NCBI RefSeq assembly: GCF_016862115.1 | Contig: NZ_BOMI01000134.1 | Span: 1-64,000, forward strand | DNA from: Paractinoplanes deccanensis | GTDB taxonomy: Bacteria; Actinomycetota; Actinomycetes; Mycobacteriales; Micromonosporaceae | Direction: 5' to 3' | Length of the DNA: 64,000 bases | Shown: piece by piece, positions 33,321 to 41,159 of the stretch | How the letters are laid out: the number at the start of each line of letters is the position of its first letter | How positions within the stretch are numbered: the stretch's first letter is position 1 | Notes under the pieces: generated by a model | Databases searched by the model: none | Told to the model about the DNA's origin: nothing | The model's input: only the letters and a program-made list of their open reading frames with translations | Made by a program: the position numbers and the translations under genes

Positions 33321-33806
33321 ATGACGGCGATTCAGGACATCCCGCTGCGGACGATCAGCGGTGACGAGACCACGCTCGGCGCGTTCGGTGGGCAGGTGCT
33401 GCTCGTGGTGAACGTGGCCTCCCGGTGTGGCCTCACTCCCCAGTACGACGGTCTCGAGAAGCTGCACGAGCGCTACCGCGACCGCGGCTTCAGCGTGCTC
33501 GGCTTCCCCGCCGACGACTTCGGCCGGCAGGAGCCGGGCACCGACGAGGAGATCGCCGAGTTCTGCCGGAGCACGTTCAGCGTGGAGTTCCCGATGTTCT
33601 CCAAGATCGTCGTCAAGGGCGCCGGGCAGCATCCGCTCTACGCGGCGCTGACCTCGGCGGTCGCGCACGAGGACGGCAGCACCGACGTGCAGTGGAACTT
33701 CGAGAAGTTCCTGATCTCTCGGGACGGCGAGGTCGTCGGCCGGTTCGCGCCCGGCGTCACGCCCGAGGACGAGACGCTGGTCGAGGCCATTCAGAACCAG
33801 CTCTAA
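33321..33806 (+). CDS. glutathione peroxidase-family thiol peroxidase
   Basis: The 161-residue protein has the GPx core VNVASRCGLTPQY with Cys36 in the selenocysteine position, and WNFEKFLI at 125-132. The usual FPCNQFGxQEPG loop reads FPADDFGRQEPG, so the resolving Cys and the catalytic Gln are replaced. Bacterial CysGPx enzymes normally use thioredoxin or a low-molecular-weight thiol (mycothiol in this group) to reduce peroxides. It is convergent with the DeoR gene, with a 4-base overlap of the stops. Confidence 0.88.
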   Translation: MTAIQDIPLRTISGDETTLGAFGGQVLLVVNVASRCGLTPQYDGLEKLHERYRDRGFSVLGFPADDFGRQEPGTDEEIAEFCRSTFSVEFPMFSKIVVKGAGQHPLYAALTSAVAHEDGSTDVQWNFEKFLISRDGEVVGRFAPGVTPEDETLVEAIQNQL

Positions 33807-34588
33807 GCGCAGATCACGTGGACGCCGGCGTCGCGCAGGGCCGCGACGGTCTCGGCGGGGGCGCCGGAGTCCGTGACCAGGGTTTCCACCTTGCTGATCG
33901 GGCAGATGCGGGCGAAGGCGTGCCCGCCCAGCTTCGACGAGTCGGCGATCACCACGACGCGTTTGGCGCGGGCGACCATCAGGCTGTTCATGGCCGCCTC
34001 GCCCTCGTGGTGGGCGGCCGCGCCCAGCTCCACGTCGAGCGCGTCGACGCCCAGCAGCACGACGTCGAGGGTGACCTCCTTGAGCAGCGCGCCGCCGAGC
34101 GGGCCGACCAGCTCGAAGGACTGCGGGCGGACCACGCCGCCGGCCACCACGATCTTCATGCGGGAGCGGACGAGCAGCTCGTTCGCGATGTTCAGCGCGT
34201 TGGTGACCACGGTGAGCTGGGCGCCCTCGCCGACCGCGTTCAGGTCGGGCCGTACGGCCAGGGCGCGCGCCACCTCGGTCATCGTGGTGCCGCCGTTGAG
34301 GCCGACGACCGTGCCGGGCGCGACGAGCCGGGCCGCGGCCTCGCCGATGCGCTGCTTCTCCGCCGAGTGCTTGGCGCTCTTGTAGCGCAGCGGCAGGTCG
34401 TACGACACGCCGTTGGCGACCGCGCCGCCCCGCGTCCGCGTGATCATCTGTTGCTGGGCGAGCTGGTCGAAGTCGCGGCGGATGGTGGCCTGGGAGACGT
34501 CCAGGCGGTCAGCCGCCTCCTCCACGCTGACCCGGCCACTCTCCGCGAGTACCTCGAGCAGGGCATTCCACCGCGCGTACCGGTCCAC
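33803..34588 (-). CDS. DeoR-family transcriptional repressor of the amino-sugar operon
   Basis: The 261-residue protein has an N-terminal DeoR helix-turn-helix: RVSVEEAADRLDVSQATIRRDFDQL followed by ITRTRGGAV. The C-terminal sugar-phosphate sensor domain includes GTVVGLNGGTTMTEVARAL and VTNALNIANEL. GTG 34588 has GGAG 5 bases upstream. It is divergent from the SIS-ROK-nagA operon and probably represses it until an amino-sugar phosphate (for example GlcNAc-6-P) binds. It resembles AgaR-type regulators. Confidence 0.9.
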   Translation of the reverse strand: MDRYARWNALLEVLAESGRVSVEEAADRLDVSQATIRRDFDQLAQQQMITRTRGGAVANGVSYDLPLRYKSAKHSAEKQRIGEAAARLVAPGTVVGLNGGTTMTEVARALAVRPDLNAVGEGAQLTVVTNALNIANELLVRSRMKIVVAGGVVRPQSFELVGPLGGALLKEVTLDVVLLGVDALDVELGAAAHHEGEAAMNSLMVARAKRVVVIADSSKLGGHAFARICPISKVETLVTDSGAPAETVAALRDAGVHVICA

Positions 34589-34782
34589 CGAGACTCCCCG
34601 ATGAGCGTTCCATGATAAGAGTGTGCACATTAGTGAGCGAAAGCCCGGGAAGCAAACCCCGGCGCTGCGCGGTCGGCTAAACAATGGTTGCATCTCCCGC
34701 CGCCTTCCGCGCAGAATGACGCTCGAAAGTGCCGGAAACCGAGCGCTTATGCGCAGCGACGCACGGTGTGAAGGGTGACCCC
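34589..34782. promoter_or_regulatory. divergent promoter region with candidate DeoR operators
   Basis: The 194-base divergent region holds two similar direct sites, CGAAAGCCCGGGAA (34638-34651) and CGAAAGTGCCGGAA (34724-34737), 11 of 14 matching. It also has a palindrome TGTGCACA (34622-34629). The spacing of 86 bases would allow looping by an oligomeric DeoR protein. The operator role is inferred. Confidence 0.4.
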
Positions 34783-35697
34783 ATGAGCTACGTCAAGGTG
34801 GAGATCGCCAGCCAGCCCGAATGCTGGCGCAAGGCCGCCGAGCTGGCCGGCTCCCCGGGGCTGCCCCAGCCGGGCGAGCGCGTCGCCGTCGTCGGCTGCG
34901 GCACGTCGTGGTTCATGGCCAAGGCGTACGCCTCCCTGCGCGAGCGGGCCGGCCAGGGCGAGACCGACGCGTTCCAGGCTTCCGAGTTCCCCCAGGGCCG
35001 CACATACGACCGGATTGTCGCGATCACCCGCTCGGGCACGACCACCGAAGTGCTCGACTTGATCAAGGAAACAAGGAACACCACCGTGATCACGGCAGAC
35101 GGCGGTCAGCCCGCCGCCGCGGCCGCGGAAAAGGCGATCGTGCTCGACTTCGCCGACGAGAAGTCCGTCGTGCAGACCCGCTTCGCCACCAGCGCCCTCG
35201 CGCTGCTCCGCGGCCACCTCGGCGAGGACATCGAGTCGCTGGCCGCCGACGCCGAGGTGGCGATCCGCCTGCCGCTGCCGGTGCACCCGGCCCTCGCCGA
35301 GCAGATCACCTTCCTGGGCCGCGGCTGGACCATCGGCCTGGCCGAGGAGGCCGCCCTGAAGTGCCGCGAGGCCGCCGGCTACTGGGCCGAGGCCTACCCG
35401 GCGATGGACTACCGGCACGGCCCGATCGCGATCGCCGCCCCGCGCCGGGTCGTCTGGGCGTTCGGCGAGATCCCGGCCGGCCTGGCCGACGACGTCGAGG
35501 CCACCGGCGCCTCCTTCGTGCACAGCCGCCACCACGGCGGCTACGCGGCGCTGGGCAGCTGGTGCGGCGGCCGCGCCCCGCTCGACCCGATGGCCGACCT
35601 GGTCGTCGCGCAGCGCGTCGCCGTGCTCCTCGCCACCAGCCAGGGCCTCGACCCCGACCACCCCCGCAACCTCACCCGTTCCGTCGTCCTCAAATGA
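34783..35697 (+). CDS. SIS-domain sugar isomerase/deaminase-like protein
   Basis: The 304-residue protein holds two SIS folds. The first has VAVVGCGTSWFMAKAYASLRE and ITRSGTTTEVLDLIKE (phospho-sugar binding Ser/Thr loop). The second has FLGRGWTIGLAEEAALKCREAAGYWAEAYPAMDYRHGPIA, as in AgaS and in the isomerase half of GlmS. It should convert or deaminate an amino-sugar 6-phosphate such as GlcN-6-P or GalN-6-P. AAGGG lies about 8 bases before ATG 34783. Its stop overlaps the ROK gene start (ATGA), so the three-gene operon is coupled. Confidence 0.88.
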   Translation: MSYVKVEIASQPECWRKAAELAGSPGLPQPGERVAVVGCGTSWFMAKAYASLRERAGQGETDAFQASEFPQGRTYDRIVAITRSGTTTEVLDLIKETRNTTVITADGGQPAAAAAEKAIVLDFADEKSVVQTRFATSALALLRGHLGEDIESLAADAEVAIRLPLPVHPALAEQITFLGRGWTIGLAEEAALKCREAAGYWAEAYPAMDYRHGPIAIAAPRRVVWAFGEIPAGLADDVEATGASFVHSRHHGGYAALGSWCGGRAPLDPMADLVVAQRVAVLLATSQGLDPDHPRNLTRSVVLK

Positions 35698-36611
35698 CGG
35701 AGGTGGTCGTCGCCCTCGACGTGGGCGGCACGGGCATGAAGTGTGCGCTGGTCGGCACGGACGGCACGGTGCGGCACAGCGAGCGCCATCCCACCCTGGC
35801 CGACCGCGGACCCGCAGCGGTCCTCGACAACATCACCGACGTCGCCGACGGCCTGGCCGCCAAGGCGCGCGCCGACGGCCTGACGCCGATCGCGGCCGGC
35901 GTCGCCGTCCCCGGCGTGGTCGACGAGGCGAACGGCGTCGCGGTCTGGTCGTCCAACGTCGGCTTCCGCGACGTGCCGGTGCGCGCCCGTCTGGAGGCCC
36001 GGCTCGGCTTTCCCGCCGCGCTGGGCCATGACGTGCGCGTCGGAGGCATCGCGGAGGCGCGGCTCGGCGCCGGCCGCGGCCGCGGGCACGTGCTCTTCGT
36101 CGCGATCGGCACCGGCATCGCGGCCGCCCTGGTCGTCGGCGGCGCCGGCTACTCGGGCGCGCACGGCGCCGCCGGCGAGCTCGGCCACATCGTGCTGCGC
36201 CCCGGCGGCACCGCCTGCCCGTGCGGGCAGGCGGGCTGCCTCGAGGCGTACACGTCGGCCCGGGCCATCGGCCGGCGCTACGCGGAGCTGTCCGGCGAGC
36301 CGGGCGCCACCGCCTACGACGTCGTCACCCGCCTGGAGACCGAGGAGCTGGCCCGCACCGTCTGGCAGGAGGCCGTCGACGTGCTGGCCGACGGCCTGAT
36401 CATTGCCCAGGCCCTGTACGACGTCGACGTGCTCGTGCTCGGCGGCGGGCTGGCCGAGGCCGGCGAGGCGCTGCTCGGCCCCCTGCGCACGGCCTTCGCC
36501 GACCGCGTCACCTTTCACCGCACCCCCGAGATCGTTCGCGCCGAGCTCGGCGACGAGGCCGGCTGCCTCGGCGCGGCCCTGCTGGCCCTGGACCACCTGG
36601 AGACCACGTGA
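35694..36611 (+). CDS. ROK-family sugar kinase
   Basis: The 305-residue kinase has the ATP motif ALDVGGTGMKCALV and a middle GVAVPGVVDEANG. The ROK signature GAHGAAGELGHIVLRPGGTACPCGQAGCLEAYTS carries the zinc-binding Cys/His set, and LGGGLAEAGE lies near the end. It probably phosphorylates N-acetylglucosamine, a related amino sugar or glucose, feeding the deacetylase encoded next. Both junctions are 4-base overlaps. Confidence 0.92.
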   Translation: MTEVVVALDVGGTGMKCALVGTDGTVRHSERHPTLADRGPAAVLDNITDVADGLAAKARADGLTPIAAGVAVPGVVDEANGVAVWSSNVGFRDVPVRARLEARLGFPAALGHDVRVGGIAEARLGAGRGRGHVLFVAIGTGIAAALVVGGAGYSGAHGAAGELGHIVLRPGGTACPCGQAGCLEAYTSARAIGRRYAELSGEPGATAYDVVTRLETEELARTVWQEAVDVLADGLIIAQALYDVDVLVLGGGLAEAGEALLGPLRTAFADRVTFHRTPEIVRAELGDEAGCLGAALLALDHLETT

Positions 36612-37696
36612 CCCGCATCGGCGGCCGCATCGTCCGTCCCGGCGCCGTCGTCGAGGGGTACGTGGAGGTCGACGGCCCCACGATCCTCGAGGTCGTCCAC
36701 GCGCCGGGAGCCGGCGACGACGTGATCGTGCCCGGCTTCGTCGACCTGCACTGCCACGGCGGCGGCGGGCACACCTTCACCACCGGCGACGCGCTCTCCG
36801 CGCGCGGGGCCGCCGAGTTCCACCTGCGCCACGGCACCACGACGCTGCTGGCCAGCCTGGTCAGCTCCCCGTTCGAGCTGATGCGCGAGGCGACAGCGGC
36901 CTACCTGCCGCTCGTCGAGGAGGGCGTCCTCGCCGGCGTGCACTACGAGGGCCCCTACCTCTCGGGAGTGCGCTGCGGCGCGCAGAACCCGGACTTCCTG
37001 CGCGACCCGTCGATCGACGAGCTGCAAGAACTGATCAAGACCGATGCCGTACGGATGGTGACGATCGCCCCCGAGTTGCCGGGCGCCCTGGAGGCCATCG
37101 CGTTCCTGCGGGACAACGGCGTCGCCGCGGCGGTGGGGCACACCGACGCCACGTACGAGCAGGCCCGGGCCGGGGTCGAGGCCGGCGCCGCCGTCGGCAC
37201 CCACCTGTTCAACGGCATGCGCCCGCCGCACCACCGCGAGCCCGGGCCGGTGATCGGCCTGCTCTCGTCGCCGGTGGTCTGCGAGCTGATCGCCGACAAC
37301 ATCCACCTGCACCCCGGCATGCTCGCCTTCGCCGCGCACACCGCCGGCCCCGACAAGGCCGCCCTGATCACCGACGCGATCGACGCGACCGGCATGGCGG
37401 ACGGCACCTACGACCTCGGCGGCCAGCAGGTCATCGTCGCCGACGGGGTGGCGCGGCTGGCCCGCAACGACTCGATCGCCGGCAGCACGCTGACCATGGA
37501 CGTGGCGCTGCGCAACACCGTCGCCGCCGGCATACCCCTGCCGGACGCCGTCGCGATGGCCTCGACCACGCCCGCCCGGGTCCTCGGCCTCGCCGACCGG
37601 ACCGGCGCCCTGGAGGCCGGCCTCAGCGCGGACCTCGTCGTGCTGAGCCCCGACCTAACGGTGCAGCGCGTCATGCGCCGGGGCGCCTGGGTGTAG
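36608..37696 (+). CDS. nagA: N-acetylglucosamine-6-phosphate deacetylase
   Basis: The 362-residue amidohydrolase-fold enzyme removes acetate from GlcNAc-6-phosphate. VPGFVDLHCHGGGGHTF is the metal-binding HxH. HYEGPYLS carries the Glu ligand, then GHTDATYEQARAG, GTHLFNGMRP and ITDAIDATGM follow with the later His and catalytic Asp. The start is GTG 36608 in a GTGA overlap with the kinase gene. Together with the SIS and ROK proteins it forms a GlcNAc-type catabolic unit. Its 3' end overlaps the convergent PAP2 gene by 42 bases. Confidence 0.95.
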   Translation: MTRIGGRIVRPGAVVEGYVEVDGPTILEVVHAPGAGDDVIVPGFVDLHCHGGGGHTFTTGDALSARGAAEFHLRHGTTTLLASLVSSPFELMREATAAYLPLVEEGVLAGVHYEGPYLSGVRCGAQNPDFLRDPSIDELQELIKTDAVRMVTIAPELPGALEAIAFLRDNGVAAAVGHTDATYEQARAGVEAGAAVGTHLFNGMRPPHHREPGPVIGLLSSPVVCELIADNIHLHPGMLAFAAHTAGPDKAALITDAIDATGMADGTYDLGGQQVIVADGVARLARNDSIAGSTLTMDVALRNTVAAGIPLPDAVAMASTTPARVLGLADRTGALEAGLSADLVVLSPDLTVQRVMRRGAWV

Positions 37697-38377
37697 CGGC
37701 CGCTCCCAGCCCCGCAGGCGCGGCAGCGGCACCGAGTCCCACGGGATCCGCTCGACCAGCCGCGCCAGCACCACGCCCAGCAGCAGCCCGGCCACCGAGT
37801 CGGTCAGCCAGTGGAATCCCGTGTACACCGTCGTGCAGAAGACGATCGCCACGGGCACCACCCGGATCAGCACGGTCTCGCGCGCCGACAGCGGCCGCCG
37901 CAGCAGCGCCGCGATCAGGATCGCCAGCACCGCGTACCAGACCAGCGAGTTGCCCAGGTGCCCCGACGGGTAGCTCATCGCCTCGGCGCCCGACGCGTAC
38001 GGATTGAACATGACCGTCTTGTCCGGCCCGTCGAACCGCGGCGCCGCCCGATCGGCCCAGATCTTGAGGGGCCCGATCGTCACGTACGTCAGCACGAAGC
38101 CCGCCACGAACGGCAGCGCCGCCCGCACCGACCGGCTGCGCCACACCAGCACCCCGGTCAAGATCAGCGCGACCGGCATCAGCACCTGCCCGCCCTGCCC
38201 GAAGTAGTTGAGCACGCGGGCGGTCCAGTAGACCGGATCGGGCTGGTGCGCGAACGCCCAGTCGGCCACCCGCTGGTCGAGCGACAGCAGGTGACCGTTG
38301 ATCAGGGCAACGGTGATCGCGACGAACGCCGCCAGAGACGCGACGTCGGGCCACCAGCTCTTGGGGGTACGAGGCAC
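37655..38377 (-). CDS. PAP2-family membrane phosphatase
   Basis: The 240-residue protein has five or six hydrophobic helices and the PAP2 catalytic blocks: KIWADRAAPR (KxxxxxxRP-like), YPSGHLGNSL (PSGH) and TGFHWLTDSVAG (SRxxxxxHxxxD-like, His then Asp). Such enzymes dephosphorylate lipid phosphates, such as phosphatidate or undecaprenyl diphosphate, at the outer face of the membrane. The first block reads AAPR instead of RPR, a mild variation. GTG 38377 is used. It follows the secreted protease gene with a 10-base gap, so they may share a transcript. Confidence 0.86.
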   Translation of the reverse strand: MPRTPKSWWPDVASLAAFVAITVALINGHLLSLDQRVADWAFAHQPDPVYWTARVLNYFGQGGQVLMPVALILTGVLVWRSRSVRAALPFVAGFVLTYVTIGPLKIWADRAAPRFDGPDKTVMFNPYASGAEAMSYPSGHLGNSLVWYAVLAILIAALLRRPLSARETVLIRVVPVAIVFCTTVYTGFHWLTDSVAGLLLGVVLARLVERIPWDSVPLPRLRGWERPLHPGAPAHDALHR

Positions 38378-38387
38378 GCCCTCAAAG

Positions 38388-39839
38388 TTAGAGGTACGCG
38401 CGCAACTTCGCGGCCAGCAGGTCGCCGCGGACCCCGGAGTTGGGGCAGCCGCCGAAGTGGTGCAGGGCCACCACCTTGTCCGTCTTGCGGGACAGCACCG
38501 GCGAACCGGACGATCCGCCCTCGGTGTCGCAGAAGTAGGCCACGTCCGACTGGGCCGCATAGCCGTCGTAGGCCGGGTTGGTCACCGAGCAGTTGCCGGC
38601 CTGCTCGCCCAGCGACCCGGCGATGCGGGTGGGCTCGCCGGCCGGGTGCTGCGGCACGTACAGCTCCTGGTTGCGGGCGGGCCTCGCCGTGTCCAGGGTG
38701 AGGTGGCCGAACTTCTGCACCGCCGCAAAGTTCGACACCGAGAACAGCGTGTAGTCGTACACCCGGTCGGTGGCGAGGACCTTCGAGCCCCACACCTTCG
38801 TCGGCTTGTAGACCTCGTAGCCGCCGCACCGCGCGCATTGGTAGTTGAACCACACCTCGGTCTCGTACGCCTCGGACGTGCTGGTGAAACAGTGGTTGTT
38901 GGTGAGCATGCGGTTCTGCGTGCCGATCCGCCAGCCCGTGCACAGCTCGGTGCCGTTGATCAGCAGCCGGGCGATGGCCTTCGACTTCGTGTACGCGACC
39001 GGGTCGGACGAGCGGTAGCAGACCGCGTCGGCGGAGGTGTCGCTGCCGCACACCGACTCCTCCCGGCCGGTACGCCCCGGCGCGGTCAGCTGCTCCTCGG
39101 GCCGCTTCTGCTGCTCGGAGCGGCTGAAGCCGCGCGCGACCCGGTCGACGTCGACGCCGAGCGTGCCCAGCAGGTCGTTGAGCCGCAGCGGATCGGCGGG
39201 GCCGCGGTGCATCTCCAGCACGGCGGTGTCCCCGGTTACCGACATCGCCCAGCGGCCGGTGTCGCGGTCGCTCAGCTCCGGCGCGTCGTAGCGGTAGGAC
39301 TCGGTGCCGTCCGCGTTCGACACGGTCACGTAGTCGCCGGGCAGCATCTGGATCCGGGCGAAGTGCAGCTTCACATAGGAGGCGCCGGGGTAGCGGAACG
39401 TCTCCTTGCGCGGCTTGCCGCCGAGGTAGCCGAGCAGCTTGCGGACGGTGATCAGCTCGCCGACGCGCTGGCGGCCGCCGTCCTTCGCCGCGGTTACCGA
39501 CTCGTGCCGGCCCTCCTGATCGAGCAGCGGCGGCGTGGACTCCCCGGCGGACGGCGCCGCGGGCGATGCCGCCGTGCCCTTCTCCGGTGCCACCACGCCG
39601 GGCAGGCTCGCGCCCGGTGCCTGCTGCTGCTGGGGCAGCTGGTCGTTCTGGGGCTGCTGGTTCGCTGCGACAGGCGTACGCGTCACCGGGTCGGCCTTCT
39701 GCCACACGCCGACGGGTCGTCCTTCGTCGCCGGCGGCCTTCCACGCGGTGGCTCCGGCCGTGCCGGTCAGCGCCAGGGCAGCGCAGGCCGCGATCGCTAT
39801 GCCTGCCTTACGTCGCATTCGTGTCAACCCGCCATTCAC
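38388..39839 (-). CDS. secreted trypsin-like serine protease
   Basis: The 483-residue protein begins with a signal peptide (MRRKAGIAIAACAALALTGTAGATA, starting at the internal ATG 39818). A Gln/Pro-rich stretch (about 50-95) follows, then a beta-rich prodomain of about 150 residues. The C-terminal protease carries the triad MLTNNHCFTS (His), YDYTLFSV (Asp) and TEGGSSGSPVLS (Ser). Several Cys pairs suggest an extracellular, disulfide-bonded enzyme of the S1/V8 type. Neither ATG has a strong ribosome site. Confidence 0.9.
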   Translation of the reverse strand: MNGGLTRMRRKAGIAIAACAALALTGTAGATAWKAAGDEGRPVGVWQKADPVTRTPVAANQQPQNDQLPQQQQAPGASLPGVVAPEKGTAASPAAPSAGESTPPLLDQEGRHESVTAAKDGGRQRVGELITVRKLLGYLGGKPRKETFRYPGASYVKLHFARIQMLPGDYVTVSNADGTESYRYDAPELSDRDTGRWAMSVTGDTAVLEMHRGPADPLRLNDLLGTLGVDVDRVARGFSRSEQQKRPEEQLTAPGRTGREESVCGSDTSADAVCYRSSDPVAYTKSKAIARLLINGTELCTGWRIGTQNRMLTNNHCFTSTSEAYETEVWFNYQCARCGGYEVYKPTKVWGSKVLATDRVYDYTLFSVSNFAAVQKFGHLTLDTARPARNQELYVPQHPAGEPTRIAGSLGEQAGNCSVTNPAYDGYAAQSDVAYFCDTEGGSSGSPVLSRKTDKVVALHHFGGCPNSGVRGDLLAAKLRAYL

Positions 39840-39938
39840 GTCATATCAGGGACATATGTACTAATCAGGCGTTCTCGCATGTGTGCAACGAGCCACCTGC
39901 GGCAGCGACACGCCGGGGAGACCGTGCACACTGGGTCG

Positions 39939-41159
39939 GTGCGCATCACCTCCGCCGTCGTCGACCCGGCTTTGCTGGAACTGCCGTGGCACATCCCGCT
40001 GGAGGAGTGGCCGGCCGATCACCTGGTCGCCCTCCCCCAGGGCATCTCCCGTCACGTCGTGCGATTCGTGAAGCTCAACGACGTGGTCTACGCGTTGAAG
40101 GAGACCCGCGAGCGGATCGCCGAAAAGGAGTACGACCTGCTGCGCGCCCTCGAGCGCATCGACTTCCCCGCCGTCGAGGCGGTCGCCATCGTCACCGACC
40201 GCGAGGACCCGCACGGCGAGCCGCTCGAGACCGTGCTGATCACCCGCCACCTCCAGTTCTCGCTGCCGTACCGCGCCCTGTTCTCGCACGTGCTGCGCCC
40301 GAACACGCTCAACCGCCTGCTCGACGCGCTCGCCGCGCTGGTCGTGCGGATGCACCTCACCGGCTTCTCGTGGGGCGACTGCTCGCTGTCCAACACGCTG
40401 TTCCGGCGCGACGCGGGCGCCTTCGCGGCCTACCTGGTCGACGCCGAGACCGGCAACCTCTACCCCAAGCTCTCCGAGGGTCAGCGCAGCGAGGACATCG
40501 AGATCCTGCGGCTCAACATCTTCGGCGAGCTGCTCGACCTCCAGGCCGCCGAGCTGCTGCACGAGTCGATCGACCCCGAGGCGGTGGTCGACGACATCGT
40601 GGCCCGCTACGAGCGCCTGTGGCACGAGGTCACCTACGAGCAGAAGGTGCCCCGCGACGACGCCCGGCACGACATCGAGGGCCGCATCCGCCGGCTCAAC
40701 GAGCTGGGCTTCGACGTCGCCGAGGTCGCCATGTCCACCACGGACGGTGGATACCGGGTGCGCCCCAAGGTCGTCGACGCCGGTTACCACACCCGCCGCC
40801 TGCTGCGCCTGACCGGCCTCGACGCCGAGGAGAACCAGGCCCGGCAGCTCCTCAACGACCTCGACACCTACCGCGCCGAGAGCCTGCTCACCGACGAGCA
40901 GCAGGCCGCGCACCGGTGGCTCACCGAGGTCTTCGAGCCGGTAGTCCGGGCCGTGCCGCCCGGCCTGCGCCGCAAGCTGGAGCCGCAGGAGATCTTCACC
41001 CAGGTCATCCAGCACAAGTGGCTGCTCTCCGAGCAGGCCGGGCGCGACGTGGGCATGGCCGCGGCCGTGCAGTCCTACCTCAAGGACATTCTCGCCAAGA
41101 AGCCCGACGAGCAGGCCGTCCTCGGCGTCGAGGTCGGCTCACTGCCCACCGGCGTCTGA
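39939..41159 (+). CDS. DUF4032 protein, kinase-like fold
   Basis: The 406-residue protein starts VRITSAVVDPALLELPWHIPLEEWP. Its middle, VVRMHLTGFSWGDCSLSNTLFRRDAGAFAAYLVDAETGN, resembles the HGDxxxxN and DxE loops of lipopolysaccharide-type or aminoglycoside kinases. VVYALKETRERIAEKEYDLLRAL earlier supplies the Lys and Glu of the N-lobe. This is the actinobacterial DUF4032 family with unknown substrate. GTG 39939 is taken as start. The stop overlaps the RCK-pore gene by 21 bases on the other strand. Confidence 0.85.
   Translation: MRITSAVVDPALLELPWHIPLEEWPADHLVALPQGISRHVVRFVKLNDVVYALKETRERIAEKEYDLLRALERIDFPAVEAVAIVTDREDPHGEPLETVLITRHLQFSLPYRALFSHVLRPNTLNRLLDALAALVVRMHLTGFSWGDCSLSNTLFRRDAGAFAAYLVDAETGNLYPKLSEGQRSEDIEILRLNIFGELLDLQAAELLHESIDPEAVVDDIVARYERLWHEVTYEQKVPRDDARHDIEGRIRRLNELGFDVAEVAMSTTDGGYRVRPKVVDAGYHTRRLLRLTGLDAEENQARQLLNDLDTYRAESLLTDEQQAAHRWLTEVFEPVVRAVPPGLRRKLEPQEIFTQVIQHKWLLSEQAGRDVGMAAAVQSYLKDILAKKPDEQAVLGVEVGSLPTGV

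Noticed and set aside
38298..39938. Long upstream extension of the DUF4032 frame
   Set aside because: It is antisense to the trypsin-like protease gene and lacks similarity; the conserved start is VRITSAVVDP at GTG 39939.
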